From Acidobacteriaceae bacterium (GTDB lineage Bacteria; Acidobacteriota; Terriglobia; Terriglobales; Acidobacteriaceae): DNA of 50,146 bases. Both the position numbers and the translations under genes were made by a program. The notes beneath the pieces were generated by a model. The model ran no database searches. It was not told where the DNA came from and saw nothing but the letters and a program-made list of their open reading frames with translations. Below are positions 7,487 to 16,533 of the stretch, piece by piece. The stretch lies in contig PLHQ01000101.1 in the NCBI GenBank assembly GCA_003138975.1, positions 101,022-151,167 on the forward strand. The letters run 5' to 3'. Numbering within the stretch: position 1 is the first letter of the stretch; each line of letters begins with the position of its first letter.

Positions 7487-8410
7487 ATGAAAAATCAGAA
7501 TCTGGTTTGCTCGATCGGCGTGCTGTTCGTCTTTTTTCTTGGGCTCGCGGAGATTTGCGCTGCGCAGAAGCTTGCGATTACTTTTGACGATTTGCCGCTG
7601 AATGGATTGCTGCCGCCAGGGGTGACGCGGGCGGAGACTACGAAGCATGTTTTGGAGATCCTGAAGAAACGGCACGTGCCTCCGGTGTATGGATTCATCA
7701 ATGCGAAAAAGCTGGAGGCGAATGCAGATGGCGCCGAAGCGCTGAAGCTGTGGGCGGCGGCGGAGCCGGTGGGAAATCATACTTATTCGCACATGGATCT
7801 GGAGCAGAACACGGCTGAGGCATTCGAGCGGGAGATTGAGGAGAATGAGCCGGTGCTGGAGTTGCTAAAAGAAGAAGCGAATGACTGGCACTGGTTTCGC
7901 TATCCGTATCTGCATGAGGGCGACACGGTGGAGAAGCGGCGCGCGGTGCGAGCCTTTTTAAAGGCGCATGGGTACAGGATTGCGCAGGTGACGCTGGATT
8001 GGGAGGACTACTTGTGGAACACGGCGTATGCGCGGTGCGTGGCGAAGAACGATGCGAAGTCGATGGAGTGGTTGAGGTCGAGTTATTTGAGTACGGCGTC
8101 GGAATTTCTCGATTTGGGGCGGGAGCAGGCGAAGTTGGTTTACGGGCGGGAGATCAGCTACGTGCTGTTGATGCACCTGGGGGCGTACAGCAGCACGATT
8201 CTGCCGGATGCGCTGGAGCTGTTGAAGAAAAAAGGATTCAAGCTGGTGACGCTGGAAGAGGCGCAGAGCGATGCGGCGTATGAGAGCGATCCGGATGTTG
8301 GGTTGCATGACGCGGGCACGCTGCTGGACCAGATGATGCAGGTGAAAGGGATCAAGGATCCGGAGCACGCGGAGAAGCCTTACAAGGAGATCGAGAGCGT
8401 TTGCCAGTAG
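7487..8410 (+). CDS. secreted polysaccharide deacetylase family protein
   Basis: 307 residues. An N-terminal signal peptide (hydrophobic stretch GVLFVFFLGLAEICAAQ, cut after about residue 26) is followed directly by the NodB-type motif 1 LAITFDDLP with the catalytic and metal-binding Asp pair. GNHTYSHMDL (about residues 96-105) gives the H-x3-H metal site, and RYPYLHEGD is motif 3. Members remove N- or O-acetyl groups from chitin, peptidoglycan or xylan outside the cytoplasm; the exact substrate is not visible. The C-terminal ~90 residues extend past the minimal domain. No near-consensus Shine-Dalgarno (CTCTTGGC precedes the ATG). Confidence 0.9.
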   Translation: MKNQNLVCSIGVLFVFFLGLAEICAAQKLAITFDDLPLNGLLPPGVTRAETTKHVLEILKKRHVPPVYGFINAKKLEANADGAEALKLWAAAEPVGNHTYSHMDLEQNTAEAFEREIEENEPVLELLKEEANDWHWFRYPYLHEGDTVEKRRAVRAFLKAHGYRIAQVTLDWEDYLWNTAYARCVAKNDAKSMEWLRSSYLSTASEFLDLGREQAKLVYGREISYVLLMHLGAYSSTILPDALELLKKKGFKLVTLEEAQSDAAYESDPDVGLHDAGTLLDQMMQVKGIKDPEHAEKPYKEIESVCQ

Positions 8411-8705
8411 GATGGTGGGCGGGAAATCTGAGTGCGACTCTTTGGGCAGCTGAGATCCGGTCGAAAAAATGGGAGAGTCTTCGGACTTATTGTCTTTCTT
8501 GGGCAAAGCCATTAGGATGTCGTGATTCTTTTGGGGAGGATCCAGAATTGCTGCGACACGCAGCGCAGCAGCGACGCTGGATTCAGGCAGCCGAATTGAA
8601 ATTGAAGTCTGCCGCTTCCAATGGCGGTTAGAGCGGGTGCAGGCCATCACTAATGGTCTGGATCAGCTTACTCAGATTCGCAGAGGTAAAGTCCTAGGAG
8701 GAACA

Positions 8706-10913
8706 ATGTACCAGGAGAAGACAGCGTTGTACCCCTCAGCCCACTTCGACCGAATGAGGACGATGGGGCTGAGCCTTGTTGTACTGACCCTAACCCTATG
8801 CGCGGTTCGGCCGGCCAATGCGGCTCTCGGACGGTTTGTTGCACACAACACACCCAGCTACGTGGCGACGGCGAAGAACCTAGGGACGGAAGATCCGTCG
8901 AAGACAATTGAGGTGAGCATCTGGCTGAACCCGCATAACCGTGGGGAGATGGATGCGCTGGCGAGGGATTTGTATGATCGCACCTCGCCCAACTACCGTC
9001 ACTGGCTGACCCGGGCACAAATTGCGGCGCGGTTTGCGCCGACGGCGGAAGAGGCAAAAACGGTGCAGGAATTTTTTGAATCGCACAACCTGAAAGTGGT
9101 GAAGGTGGGTGGCGACAATTTCTTTGTAAGGGCGCGAGGTACGGTGGGGGACGTGGAGAAGGCGTTCCAGGTACAACTCAACAATTACCAGGTGCGGGAT
9201 AAGGTCATCCGTGCCAACGCGAGCGATCCTTACGTAGAAGGAGCTGCGGGTCCGCTGGTGAAGTCGGTTTCGGGACTGGACACGGGGACTTATGAGCATC
9301 CGCTGATGGCCCGACCGACGAATTTTGGGAAGAGCGGGTCGGCTGGCGTGAAGCCAGCATTGGCGCCGCCTTCGAGTTTCTTTACTCCGGACTGCTTCGA
9401 CGGAGTAGTGACGGATGTATTCTCTAGCGACAACGACGGTTCGTTACCCATCGGGACCTACAAGGGGAATCACTTAAATCTGCAGAGCCTGACCAGCGCG
9501 GGTTGCGCTTATACGCCAGGGCCGATCCAGACTGCCTATAATCTGACGGGACTGTACGCTGAAGGATTCCAAGGGCAGGGACAGACCATTGTGATTCTCG
9601 ACTGGTGCGGGTCGCCGACCATTCAGAATGACGCGAATGCGTTCTCGGCGATGTTTGGATTGCCGCTGCTGAGTTCGTCGAACTTCAACATCATCTACAC
9701 CCCGACGCCGAGCCTGTGCGAGGCTCCCGATTCGGTGGAAATCAACATCGATGTCGAGTGGTCGCATGCCGTTGCTCCCATGGCGAACATCGACCTGGTA
9801 GTTCCGCCCTCGGCGAGCTTCCAGGATGTGAACGAGGCCGAGTACTTCGCGGTGAACTATGGGCTGGGCAACTCAGTTTCGGGCAGCTATGGTTCACCAG
9901 AATCCGAAACCCCAGCTTCGGAACTGGCGAACGAAAACCTGATTTCCGAAGTTGCGGCAATCTCGGGAATCTCCACCAACTTCTCTTCGGCAGACGACGG
10001 CGACTTTACGGTTTACGGAATTCCGGCCACTGTAAGTGCTCCGGCTGATTCGCCGTGGGCGACCGCGGTGGGTGGAGTAAGCCTGGCGTTGAAGGCGGAC
10101 AACTCAATTGCGTGGCAGGCGGGGTGGGGGAACAACGAAGTTCTGCTGACCGATGAGGGGTTTATTCCCGATCCGCCGGAGGACTTCGGGTTCTATGCTG
10201 GATCGGGCGGAGGCCAGAGCAATTGCGCCTTCCAAGAGTTCGTGGGTACTCCCCCAAACACCACCGAGGTCTGCCTGGGCGGGTTCCCCAAGCCTGCCTT
10301 CCAGAAGAGTCTGCCGGGGAAGTATCGGCAACTTCCCGATATTTCGTGGCTGGCGGACCCGTTCACGGGAGTGGCGATTCTAATCAGCGTTCCGGGGCAG
10401 CTTCCGGAACAGGTTTGGCAGGTGTGGGGCGGGACGAGCGTGGCTTGCCCGATGTTCTCCGCACTGTGGGCGATTGCCAATCAGGAAGCGGGAGTGCCTC
10501 TTGGCCAAGCCGCACAGTACTTGTATTCGTTGCCGCCGGGAGCGATCACCGATGTCGTTCCGGTTGGCTCAAAAACCAACGTGACTGCCTCGATTCGAGA
10601 GTCTACAGTGACCAATAACTATACCGCGAGTGAGGTGTTGGGCGCGGGCGGGTTCCCGCCCGGGACGTCGGCGGCGCCCGCAAAGTTTGTCAGCGCGATA
10701 TGGGACTATCCCTATTTAGATTACACAGAGTTGGTAATCTCATTCGGGACAGACTGCTCAGCGCTGCCCAGCACTGATTTCGACGGATCGCCCTGCAACA
10801 CTTCGTCTGCGCTGCACACGAAAGTGGGCTGGGATAACGTAACCGGGATGGGAACGCCGAACGGGAAAGCGTTCGCGGATGCCTTCAACCCCACAGTAGC
10901 TGCAGTGAAGTAA
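8706..10913 (+). CDS. secreted S53 family serine-carboxyl peptidase (pro-kumamolisin type)
   Basis: 735 residues. The start ATG 8706 has AGGAGG 4 nt upstream; a second ATG at 8754 begins the hydrophobic signal (LSLVVLTLTLCAVRPANA). The N-terminal ~190 residues form the activation prodomain (NPHNRGEMDALARDLYD and SPNYRHWLTRAQIAARFAPT are typical). The catalytic domain shows VEINIDVEWSHAVAP near 345 with Glu and Asp four apart, as in sedolisins. SGSYGSPE follows near 400, and GGTSVACPMFSAL near 576 carries the nucleophilic Ser. Such enzymes are acid-active extracellular endopeptidases. A strong terminator follows, so it is probably transcribed alone. Confidence 0.93.
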   Translation: MYQEKTALYPSAHFDRMRTMGLSLVVLTLTLCAVRPANAALGRFVAHNTPSYVATAKNLGTEDPSKTIEVSIWLNPHNRGEMDALARDLYDRTSPNYRHWLTRAQIAARFAPTAEEAKTVQEFFESHNLKVVKVGGDNFFVRARGTVGDVEKAFQVQLNNYQVRDKVIRANASDPYVEGAAGPLVKSVSGLDTGTYEHPLMARPTNFGKSGSAGVKPALAPPSSFFTPDCFDGVVTDVFSSDNDGSLPIGTYKGNHLNLQSLTSAGCAYTPGPIQTAYNLTGLYAEGFQGQGQTIVILDWCGSPTIQNDANAFSAMFGLPLLSSSNFNIIYTPTPSLCEAPDSVEINIDVEWSHAVAPMANIDLVVPPSASFQDVNEAEYFAVNYGLGNSVSGSYGSPESETPASELANENLISEVAAISGISTNFSSADDGDFTVYGIPATVSAPADSPWATAVGGVSLALKADNSIAWQAGWGNNEVLLTDEGFIPDPPEDFGFYAGSGGGQSNCAFQEFVGTPPNTTEVCLGGFPKPAFQKSLPGKYRQLPDISWLADPFTGVAILISVPGQLPEQVWQVWGGTSVACPMFSALWAIANQEAGVPLGQAAQYLYSLPPGAITDVVPVGSKTNVTASIRESTVTNNYTASEVLGAGGFPPGTSAAPAKFVSAIWDYPYLDYTELVISFGTDCSALPSTDFDGSPCNTSSALHTKVGWDNVTGMGTPNGKAFADAFNPTVAAVK

Positions 10914-10936
10914 AAGCTGGAGCGGCTTAAGCCTTG

Positions 10937-10976
10937 GCCTCCGCCGCCCGCAAGGGTGGCGGAGGCTTTGTTTTTT
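10937..10976 (+). terminator. rho-independent terminator
   Basis: Perfect 9-bp stem GCCTCCGCC / GGCGGAGGC (10937-10945 with 10958-10966) followed by TTTGTTTTTT. It ends the S53 peptidase transcript and isolates the trp cluster. Confidence 0.9.
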
Positions 10977-11020
10977 AGCGTGTTTTGGGGCGGGTGACCA
11001 GGGTTGGAGCGTCAGTCTTC

Positions 11021-11026
11021 TATAAT
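11021..11026 (+). promoter_or_regulatory. probable -10 box of the trpC promoter
   Basis: Perfect TATAAT 13 nt before the trpC ATG, implying a very short leader of about 6-8 nt. A matching -35 is weak (TTGGAG is too close, TGACCA is 20 bp away). Distance leaves no room for a trp leader peptide or attenuator. Confidence 0.4.
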
Positions 11027-11039
11027 TGCAGGACCCTGT

Positions 11040-11858
11040 ATGGATGCATTTCTCGATCAGATAGTGGCGAAGACGCGGCGGAAAGTGATTGAGGCAAAAG
11101 ATGGATCCGATCTGCGAGAGTTGGAGCGGCGGGCGGAACAGCATGTGCCGCGCGGGTTTCGGCGGGTGCTGGAGGAAACGAGCAGAGCTGGCGTGGCGGT
11201 GATTGCGGAGTTGAAGAAAAAGTCCCCGTCGAAGGGATTGATTCGGGCGGAGTTTTACGTGGAAAAGCTGGCGAAGGAATTGGAGGCGGCGGGAGCGGCG
11301 GCGCTCTCGGTGCTGACGGACGAAGAGTTCTTTCAAGGGTCGCTGGAGAATTTGCGGTTGGCCTCTGCGGCGGTGAAGATTCCGTGTCTGCGCAAGGATT
11401 TTATCGTGGATGAGTTTCAATTGTTAGAAGCGCGGGCGAATTCGGCGGATGCGGTGTTGCTGATTGTGGCGGCTTTATCGCAGGAGGAGTTAACCAGGCT
11501 GGCGTTGGGTGCTCGCTCGCATGGGTTGGATGTGTTGTGTGAAGTGCATGATGAGGAAGAGTTGCAGCGGGCTTTGGATGCGAAATGCGACTTGATTGGC
11601 GTGAACACGCGCGATCTGCGAACGTTCAAGGTGGATGTGGAAACGGCGTTCGGGCTGGCGGAGCGGCTTCCGGAGAATGTGGTGCGAGTCGCGGAGAGCG
11701 GAATTCGCTCGGGAGAGGATATTGCGCGGCTGCGGGCGGCGGGGTATCAGGCGTTTTTGATTGGAGAGTCGTTGATGCGGGCGGATTCCCCTGGAGAAGC
11801 TTTGCGGGAGCTGATGCGAGTGCCGAGTAGCGAGTACCGAGTACCGAGCGGACGGTAG
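11040..11858 (+). CDS. trpC: indole-3-glycerol phosphate synthase TrpC
   Basis: Closes CdRP to indole-3-glycerol phosphate, the fourth step of tryptophan synthesis. 272 residues, a TIM barrel with its signature pieces in order: AVIAELKKKSPSKG (about 52-65), FQGSLENL, CLRKDFIVDEFQ, LIGVNTRDLRTF and VAESGIRSGEDI (about 217-228). The start at 11040 (MDAFLDQIVAKTRRKV) fits the family; an upstream frame from 11004 would lie across the -10 box. The last ~12 residues (PSSEYRVPSGR) are encoded by a GAGTACCGAGTACCGAG repeat and look like read-through into intergenic DNA. First gene of the trp cluster. Confidence 0.95.
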   Translation: MDAFLDQIVAKTRRKVIEAKDGSDLRELERRAEQHVPRGFRRVLEETSRAGVAVIAELKKKSPSKGLIRAEFYVEKLAKELEAAGAAALSVLTDEEFFQGSLENLRLASAAVKIPCLRKDFIVDEFQLLEARANSADAVLLIVAALSQEELTRLALGARSHGLDVLCEVHDEEELQRALDAKCDLIGVNTRDLRTFKVDVETAFGLAERLPENVVRVAESGIRSGEDIARLRAAGYQAFLIGESLMRADSPGEALRELMRVPSSEYRVPSGR

Positions 11859-11929
11859 GAAATCCCCACGTCTCGCAAAGGAAGCTACACATTGGGCACC
11901 CGGCACCCGGCGGCCTGTGCTGAGTTGTA

Positions 11930-11991
11930 GGGATCCTTCGACTGCGGTTGTGCTTCGCGTTCGCGAAGCGCAACCTTCGCTCAGGATGACA
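11930..11991 (+). repeat. hairpin repeat, family A, copy 1
   Basis: About 62 bp starting GGGATCCTTCGACTGCGG and ending CTTCGCTCAGGATGACAG, identical to the copy at 14930-14991 as far as read. Its middle, TTGTGCTTCGCG/CGCGAAGCGCAA, forms a ~12-bp hairpin. The 3' end lies 13 nt before the trpF start. Confidence 0.9.
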
Positions 11992-12004
11992 GTTTAGGAA
12001 TCTG

Positions 12005-12679
12005 ATGACTTGGGTGAAGATTTGTGGAATGACGAGTTTGGAGGATGCACTGACCGCGGTTGAGGCCGGGGCGGATGCGGTGGGGTTTGTGTTTTATGAG
12101 AAGAGTCCGAGGAACATTACGGTTGAGGCGGCGCGGGAGATTGTGGAGAAGCTGCCGGAGAGGGTGGAGAAGATCGGAGTGTTTGTGGGTCAATCTGCGG
12201 AGCAGGTGAGCAGTATTTCGGAGCGAGCCGAGTTGAGCGCGGTGCAGGTGTATCCCAGCTCTGGGGACGGGCCGGGGTCGTTGACTGATTTCGTCCAGAA
12301 CGTTCAGTGCCGGATGTTTGTGGCAATGCCAGGTCAACGAGTCACGTCTGAGGAGAGTTTTGGATTCTTCTTTTCGGAGGAGTTTCTGAGGCGCACCAGC
12401 GCCGTTTTCCTCGATTCAGGAAACTCACAGCATCCAGGCGGAACGGGAACTGCGTTCGACTGGGACAACGCGGCACAGCCAGTGAGCGCAATGAGCAGGA
12501 CCATCCCGGTTGTCATTGCGGGTGGGCTAACACCGCAGAATGTCGGTGCGGCGATTAGGACTCTCAAGCCTTGGGGAGTGGATGTGGCTTCGGGAGTGGA
12601 GACTAGGCCGGGGAAGAAGGATCCGGAGAAAATGCGGGCGTTTGTGAAGGCGGTGCGGGCGGCGGAGAGGAGTGCGTGA
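12005..12679 (+). CDS. trpF: phosphoribosylanthranilate isomerase TrpF
   Basis: Amadori isomerase converting PRA to CdRP, the third tryptophan step. 224 residues. N-terminus [20 protein letters not shown] and [15 protein letters not shown] give the catalytic Cys and substrate site; [17 protein letters not shown] and [20 protein letters not shown] close the phosphate-binding end of the barrel. The middle (about 105-155) is longer than usual, with [19 protein letters not shown]. Preceded by family-A repeat copy 1; the stop overlaps the GTG start of trpB, implying coupled translation. Confidence 0.95.
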   Translation: MTWVKICGMTSLEDALTAVEAGADAVGFVFYEKSPRNITVEAAREIVEKLPERVEKIGVFVGQSAEQVSSISERAELSAVQVYPSSGDGPGSLTDFVQNVQCRMFVAMPGQRVTSEESFGFFFSEEFLRRTSAVFLDSGNSQHPGGTGTAFDWDNAAQPVSAMSRTIPVVIAGGLTPQNVGAAIRTLKPWGVDVASGVETRPGKKDPEKMRAFVKAVRAAERSA

Positions 12680-13959
12680 GCGTGGTAACGGCGAAGGTTC
12701 TATCTCAGGCAAGGAAAAGCAGGTCCCTCGACTCCGCATCACCTTTGCTCCGCAAAGGTGATGCTGCGCTCGGGATGACAGGCAAGGAGCCGGGGCGGTT
12801 TGGGGTTTACGGCGGGCGGTATGTGCCGGAGACTTTGATGGCGGCCCTGGAGGAGTTGGAGCGGGAGTATGAGAAGGCGAAGCGCGATCCGAAGTTTCAG
12901 CGGCGTCTGGAGGAGTTGCTGCGGACATATGCGGGGCGTCCTACGGCATTGACGTTTGCCCGGCGGCTTACCGAGAAGCTGGGCGGGGCGAAGATTTATT
13001 TGAAGCGTGAAGATTTGCTGCACACCGGAGCGCACAAGATCAATAACTGTTTGGGGCAGGCGCTCCTGGTGGAGCGCATGGGCAAGCGGCGGGTGATCGC
13101 GGAGACCGGCGCGGGGCAGCACGGGGTGGCTACGGCTACGGTTTGCGCGCTGCTGGGGTTTGAGTGCGTGGTGTACATGGGGACCGAAGACATGCGGCGG
13201 CAGGAGTTGAATGTGTTTCGCATGCGCTTGCTGGGAGCGGAGGTGCGAGGGGTGGAATCGGGATCGCGGACGTTGAAGGACGCGATCAACGAGGCGATGC
13301 GCGATTGGGTGACGAATGTGCGGACTACGCATTATTTGTTGGGGAGCGTGCTGGGGGCGCATCCGTATCCGACGATGGTGAGGGATTTTCATCGCGTGAT
13401 CGGGCGGGAGGCGCGGGCGCAGATTTTGAAGGCCGAGGGCAAACTACCGGCGGCGGTGATTGCGTGCGTGGGTGGGGGATCGAATGCGATCGGAATTTTC
13501 TATGAGTTTATAAAGGACAAGAAGGTTCGCTTGATTGGAGTGGAGGCGGGCGGTCGCGGCGAAGCGCTGGGCGAACATGCGGCGCGGTTTAGGGGAGGGT
13601 CTCCGGGAGTCTTGCAGGGAACCTATTCTTACGTGCTACAGGATTCGGCGGGACAGATTGCGAACACGCATTCGGTTTCGGCGGGGCTGGATTATCCCTC
13701 GATTGGGCCGGAGCATGCGGCGTTGAAAGATGCCGGCCGGGCAGAGTATGTTCCGGCGTCGGATGCAGAGGCGCTGGAGGCGACGACTTTGCTGGCGCGG
13801 ACGGAGGGAATTATTCCGGCTCTGGAATCGGCGCATGCCGTTGCGGAAGTGGTGAAGCGCGCACCCAAGATGAAGAAGTCGGATGTGGTGATCGTGAATG
13901 TTTCAGGGCGCGGGGATAAGGATATTGGGATTATGCGGGAGAATTTGAAGTTGGATTGA
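12676..13959 (+). CDS. trpB: tryptophan synthase beta chain TrpB
   Basis: Joins indole and serine to tryptophan with PLP; partner of TrpA. 427 residues from GTG 12676. Seen: [25 protein letters not shown] with the PLP Lys (residue 121), [12 protein letters not shown], the phosphate loop [11 protein letters not shown] near 264 and the C-terminal [12 protein letters not shown]. The usual N-terminus starts near residue 34 (ATG 12775). Residues 1-33 are encoded by a dispersed repeat (12724-12781) and match no TrpB region I know. GTG 12676 has a strong GGAGAGGAG just upstream and overlaps the trpF stop, so the repeat may really be translated. ATG 12775, inside the repeat end CGGGATGACAGG, is the alternative but has no ribosome site. 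Confidence 0.94.
   Translation: MSVVTAKVLSQARKSRSLDSASPLLRKGDAALGMTGKEPGRFGVYGGRYVPETLMAALEELEREYEKAKRDPKFQRRLEELLRTYAGRPTALTFARRLTEKLGGAKIYLKREDLLHTGAHKINNCLGQALLVERMGKRRVIAETGAGQHGVATATVCALLGFECVVYMGTEDMRRQELNVFRMRLLGAEVRGVESGSRTLKDAINEAMRDWVTNVRTTHYLLGSVLGAHPYPTMVRDFHRVIGREARAQILKAEGKLPAAVIACVGGGSNAIGIFYEFIKDKKVRLIGVEAGGRGEALGEHAARFRGGSPGVLQGTYSYVLQDSAGQIANTHSVSAGLDYPSIGPEHAALKDAGRAEYVPASDAEALEATTLLARTEGIIPALESAHAVAEVVKRAPKMKKSDVVIVNVSGRGDKDIGIMRENLKLD
12724..12783 (+). repeat. dispersed repeat inside the trpB 5' region
   Basis: Starts TCCCTCGACTCCGC, has an internal palindrome CATCACCTTTGC/GCAAAGGTGATG and ends GCGCTCGGGATGACAGG. Related to the 17461-17513 copy. It is in frame with trpB. 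Confidence 0.75.
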
Positions 13960-13983
13960 GTGATTGAATTGGAGGAGACAGCA

Positions 13984-14010
13984 GATTCCTCGCTCCGCTC
14001 GGAATGACAA
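13984..14010 (+). repeat. short dispersed repeat
   Basis: ATTCCTCGCTCCGCTCGGAATGAC, in the trpB-trpA gap; near-identical to the piece at 4950-4974. CGAGCGGAG/CTCCGCTCG symmetry gives a small hairpin. Confidence 0.6.
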
Positions 14011-14070
14011 ATTGTTTGGGAGTGAGTCGCTGAAATGCCTGGCGTGGTCGCGGGCAGTGAGGGCGTGAAA

Positions 14071-14132
14071 GGGATTCTTCGACTGTGGTTGCGCTTCGCA
14101 TTCGCGAATCGCAACCTTCGCTCAGAATGACA
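14071..14132 (+). repeat. hairpin repeat, family A, copy 2
   Basis: Diverged copy starting GGGATTCTTCGACTGTGG and ending CTTCGCTCAGAATGACA. Hairpin arms GGTTGCGCTTCGC and GCGAATCGCAACC are kept. It ends 2 nt before the trpA ATG, so it must lie in the ribosome-binding region of the mRNA. Confidence 0.88.
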
Positions 14133-14134
14133 AA

Positions 14135-14893
14135 ATGCCTTTGACCTTTTACAAGAAGCCTGGGTTGGTGGTGTATGTGACGTGCGGCGATCCGGATCTC
14201 GTCACTACGCGGGCGGTGGTGCTGGCTGCCATTGAGGCAGGGGCGGACGTGATTGAATTGGGCGTGCCTTTCAGCGATCCGGTGGCGGATGGTCCGGTGA
14301 TCCAGCGGGCGAGCGAGCGGGCGCTGAAGCACGGGACTTGCCTGGCGCAGGTGTTAATGCTGGCGGCGGATGTGCGGCAACATGCGCAATCCACGGGACT
14401 CGTGGTGTTTTCTTATTTGAATCCGATATTGCGGATGGGGATGGAGAAGTTCTGCATGGTAGCGCGGCATGCGGGAGTGGACGGGGTGCTGGTAACGGAT
14501 CTGCCGGTGGAAGAGGCAGGTGAATATTTGCGGGCGATGAAGGCGTATGATCTGGCACCGGTATTTCTGGCGGCGCCGACGAGTCCGGATGAGCGGTTGA
14601 AGCGCATTGCGGAGGTATCGCGAGGATTTGTGTATGCGGTATCGCGGACAGGAGTGACGGGCGTGCGGCAGCGGTTGGCGGACGATGCGCAGAAACTGGT
14701 ACGACGGTTGCGGCGCGTGACCAAGTTGCCGGTTGCCGTTGGGTTTGGGATTTCGAATGCGGAGCAGTTTGCCGAAGTTGGTAAGTTTGCGGACGCGGTG
14801 GTGGTGGGCAGCGCGATTGTGGAGAGGATTGAGCGGAATCGGGGAAGGGAAGCGGAGGCTGTGGGAGAATTTGTGAGGAAGTTGGTCGGCTAG
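14135..14893 (+). CDS. trpA: tryptophan synthase alpha chain TrpA
   Basis: Splits indole-3-glycerol phosphate to indole, channelled to TrpB. 252 residues. Signature ADVIELGVPFSDPVADGPVI (about 37-56) carries the catalytic Glu; the second acid lies in VDGVLVTDLPVEEAGEY. YAVSRTGVTG and VAVGFGISNAEQF form the phosphate site. The N-terminus (PLTFYKKPGLVVYVTCGDPD) is short but complete. The only purine-rich stretch before the ATG is CAGAATGACA of the abutting repeat, so ribosome binding may depend on the repeat. Separated from trpB by about 175 bp of repeats. Confidence 0.95.
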   Translation: MPLTFYKKPGLVVYVTCGDPDLVTTRAVVLAAIEAGADVIELGVPFSDPVADGPVIQRASERALKHGTCLAQVLMLAADVRQHAQSTGLVVFSYLNPILRMGMEKFCMVARHAGVDGVLVTDLPVEEAGEYLRAMKAYDLAPVFLAAPTSPDERLKRIAEVSRGFVYAVSRTGVTGVRQRLADDAQKLVRRLRRVTKLPVAVGFGISNAEQFAEVGKFADAVVVGSAIVERIERNRGREAEAVGEFVRKLVG

Positions 14894-14929
14894 GGAGGAC
14901 TTCGAAATCCGCCCAGCATATACGGGGTA

Positions 14930-14991
14930 GGGATCCTTCGACTGCGGTTGTGCTTCGCGTTCGCGAAGCGCAACCTTCGCTCAGGATGACA
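14930..14991 (+). repeat. hairpin repeat, family A, copy 3
   Basis: Same sequence as copy 1 over at least 62 bp (GGGATCCTTCGACTGCGG to GCTCAGGATGACAG), exactly 3000 bp further on. It ends 18 nt before the chorismate mutase start. Confidence 0.9.
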
Positions 14992-15009
14992 GGTCGGAAA
15001 AAGAACGTC

Positions 15010-15330
15010 ATGGACATTGCGGATTGGCGTAAGAAAATTGATGAGCTTGATCGGCGGCTGGTGGAGTTGCTGAGCGAGCGGGCGCGTGCGGCGGTGGAGA
15101 TTGGGCGGCTGAAGCGGGACACGAATTTGCCGATTTATGAGCCGGAGCGGGAGCGGATTGTGTTTGAGAATGTTCAGGAGATGAATCGAGGTCCGCTGCC
15201 AGGGCGGGATCTGGTCAGGATTTTTGAGCGGATCATGGATGTGATGCGGAATATTCAGAAGGCAGAGATTGTGACGAAGGTGGATATAGCGAAGAGCGAG
15301 ACCGAGTTGGATTCGGAAGTAAATGATTGA
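15010..15330 (+). CDS. chorismate mutase (AroQ class)
   Basis: Rearranges chorismate to prephenate, the branch to Phe and Tyr. 106 residues, all-helical AroQ type: IADWRKKIDELDRRLVELLS, then RARAAVEIGRLKRDTNLPIY with the usual Arg, Lys and Asp contacts, EPERERIVFENVQ and FERIMDVMRNIQK. The ATG at 15010 matches family starts; a longer frame from 14950 would be repeat-derived. 24 bp ahead of DAHP synthase, so the two probably form a pair in which the mutase may also act as regulator, as in known AroQ-DAHPS fusions (inference). Confidence 0.93.
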   Translation: MDIADWRKKIDELDRRLVELLSERARAAVEIGRLKRDTNLPIYEPERERIVFENVQEMNRGPLPGRDLVRIFERIMDVMRNIQKAEIVTKVDIAKSETELDSEVND

Positions 15331-15354
15331 GTGGGCGGTATCGGTGATTTTCCT

Positions 15355-16374
15355 ATGATTGTGGCGATGCAGGATGTGGCGGATGAGGGGCAGATTCAGC
15401 AGGTGATTGAGCACCTGGTGAAGCTGGGGTTTGAGGTGCACCGGTCGACGGGAGCACGGCAAACCGTGCTGGGCGCGGTGGGAGCGGGGATTGAGTTTGA
15501 TATTCGCAACCTGGAATTGTTGCCGGGAGTGCAGGAGGTCCATCGCATCAGTTCGCCGTACAAGCTGGCGGGGAAGAGTTTTCGTCCCGAGGGGACGGTG
15601 GTGAAGCTGGCGAATGGAATTGGGATTGGCGGAAATGAAGTGGTGGTGATGGCGGGGCCGTGCTCGGTGGAATCGCGGGAACAACTCTTTGCGACGGCGG
15701 AAGCGGTGTCGAAGGCAGGGGCGCGCGTGCTGCGGGGTGGAGCGTTCAAGCCTCGGAGCTCTCCCTATTCTTTTCAGGGGCATGGTGAAGATGCGTTGAA
15801 GCTGCTGCGCGAAGCAGGCGAGAAATTTAGGTTGCTGGTGATCAGCGAGGTGATGGAGATTGCGCAGATCCCGATGATGCTGCCGTATGTGGACATCTTG
15901 CAGGTGGGAGCGCGCAACATGCAAAACTTCAATCTGCTGCGCGAGCTGGGAAAGGTGCGGAAGCCGGTGCTACTGAAGCGCGGGATTGCAGCGACCATCG
16001 AGGAACTGCTGCTCTCGGCCGAGTACATTATGGCGGGCGGGAACTATGATGTGATTTTGTGCGAGCGCGGCATTCGGACGTTTGAGACCTACACGCGGAA
16101 CACGATGGATATATCGGCGATTCCGATTATCCACAAACTGTCGCATCTTCCGATGACGGCCGATCCGTCGCATGGAACGGGACGGCGCGACAAGGTGGCG
16201 CCAATGGCGCGGGCGTCAGTGGCGGCGGGAGCGGATGCGTTGCTGATTGAAGTGCATTGCGATCCGAATAAGGCATGGTCGGACGGGGCGCAATCGCTGT
16301 TTCCAGAACAGTTCGCGAAGTTGATGGACGAGTTGCGGATGATTGCGCCGGCGGTGGGGAGGAAGATTGCTTAA
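15355..16374 (+). CDS. aroF: 3-deoxy-7-phosphoheptulonate (DAHP) synthase, type I-beta
   Basis: First step of the shikimate pathway: PEP plus erythrose 4-phosphate to DAHP. 339 residues. The N-terminal ferredoxin-like regulatory domain ([20 protein letters not shown], about 1-70) is followed by the barrel with [40 protein letters not shown] and the metal/phosphate motif [14 protein letters not shown]. The ATG at 15355 fits the domain start; a GTG at 15331 directly behind the mutase stop would add eight residues. The N-terminal domain is the usual site of feedback control by Phe/Tyr or by chorismate-pathway ligands. Confidence 0.95.
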   Translation: MIVAMQDVADEGQIQQVIEHLVKLGFEVHRSTGARQTVLGAVGAGIEFDIRNLELLPGVQEVHRISSPYKLAGKSFRPEGTVVKLANGIGIGGNEVVVMAGPCSVESREQLFATAEAVSKAGARVLRGGAFKPRSSPYSFQGHGEDALKLLREAGEKFRLLVISEVMEIAQIPMMLPYVDILQVGARNMQNFNLLRELGKVRKPVLLKRGIAATIEELLLSAEYIMAGGNYDVILCERGIRTFETYTRNTMDISAIPIIHKLSHLPMTADPSHGTGRRDKVAPMARASVAAGADALLIEVHCDPNKAWSDGAQSLFPEQFAKLMDELRMIAPAVGRKIA

Positions 16375-16380
16375 CCCCTT

Positions 16381-16525
16381 TTCACCACAGAGGCACAGAG
16401 ACACAGAGAAAAGTAGCTGCGAAAGCTGGACCTGACTTCACTCTTTCTTATTCCTATATCCCAGGCGAGGTTGAACATCCTAAGACTTTGTTTTGTTCTC
16501 TGTAGCTCTGTGACTCTGTGGTGAG
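16381..16525. repeat. 30-bp inverted repeats around an 85-bp core
   Basis: Left arm TTCACCACAGAGGCACAGAG + ACACAGAGAA (16381-16410); right arm TTCTCTGTAGCTCTGTGACT + CTGTGGTGA (16496-16524), the reverse complement with about three mismatches. The right arm ends 9 bp before tyrA and contains its likely ribosome site (GGTGAG). The core between them shows no gene. CACAGAG-rich inverted repeats of this sort recur in many genomes as miniature intergenic elements. Confidence 0.8.
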
Positions 16526-16533
16526 ATTTTCAT

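Noticed and set aside
7958-8650. 230-residue minus-strand frame over the deacetylase end
   Set aside because: Low-complexity Gln/Arg-rich shadow; no ribosome site.
10977-11039. trp attenuator or T-box leader before trpC
   Set aside because: The TATAAT lies 13 nt before the ATG, leaving no space for a leader peptide or T-box.
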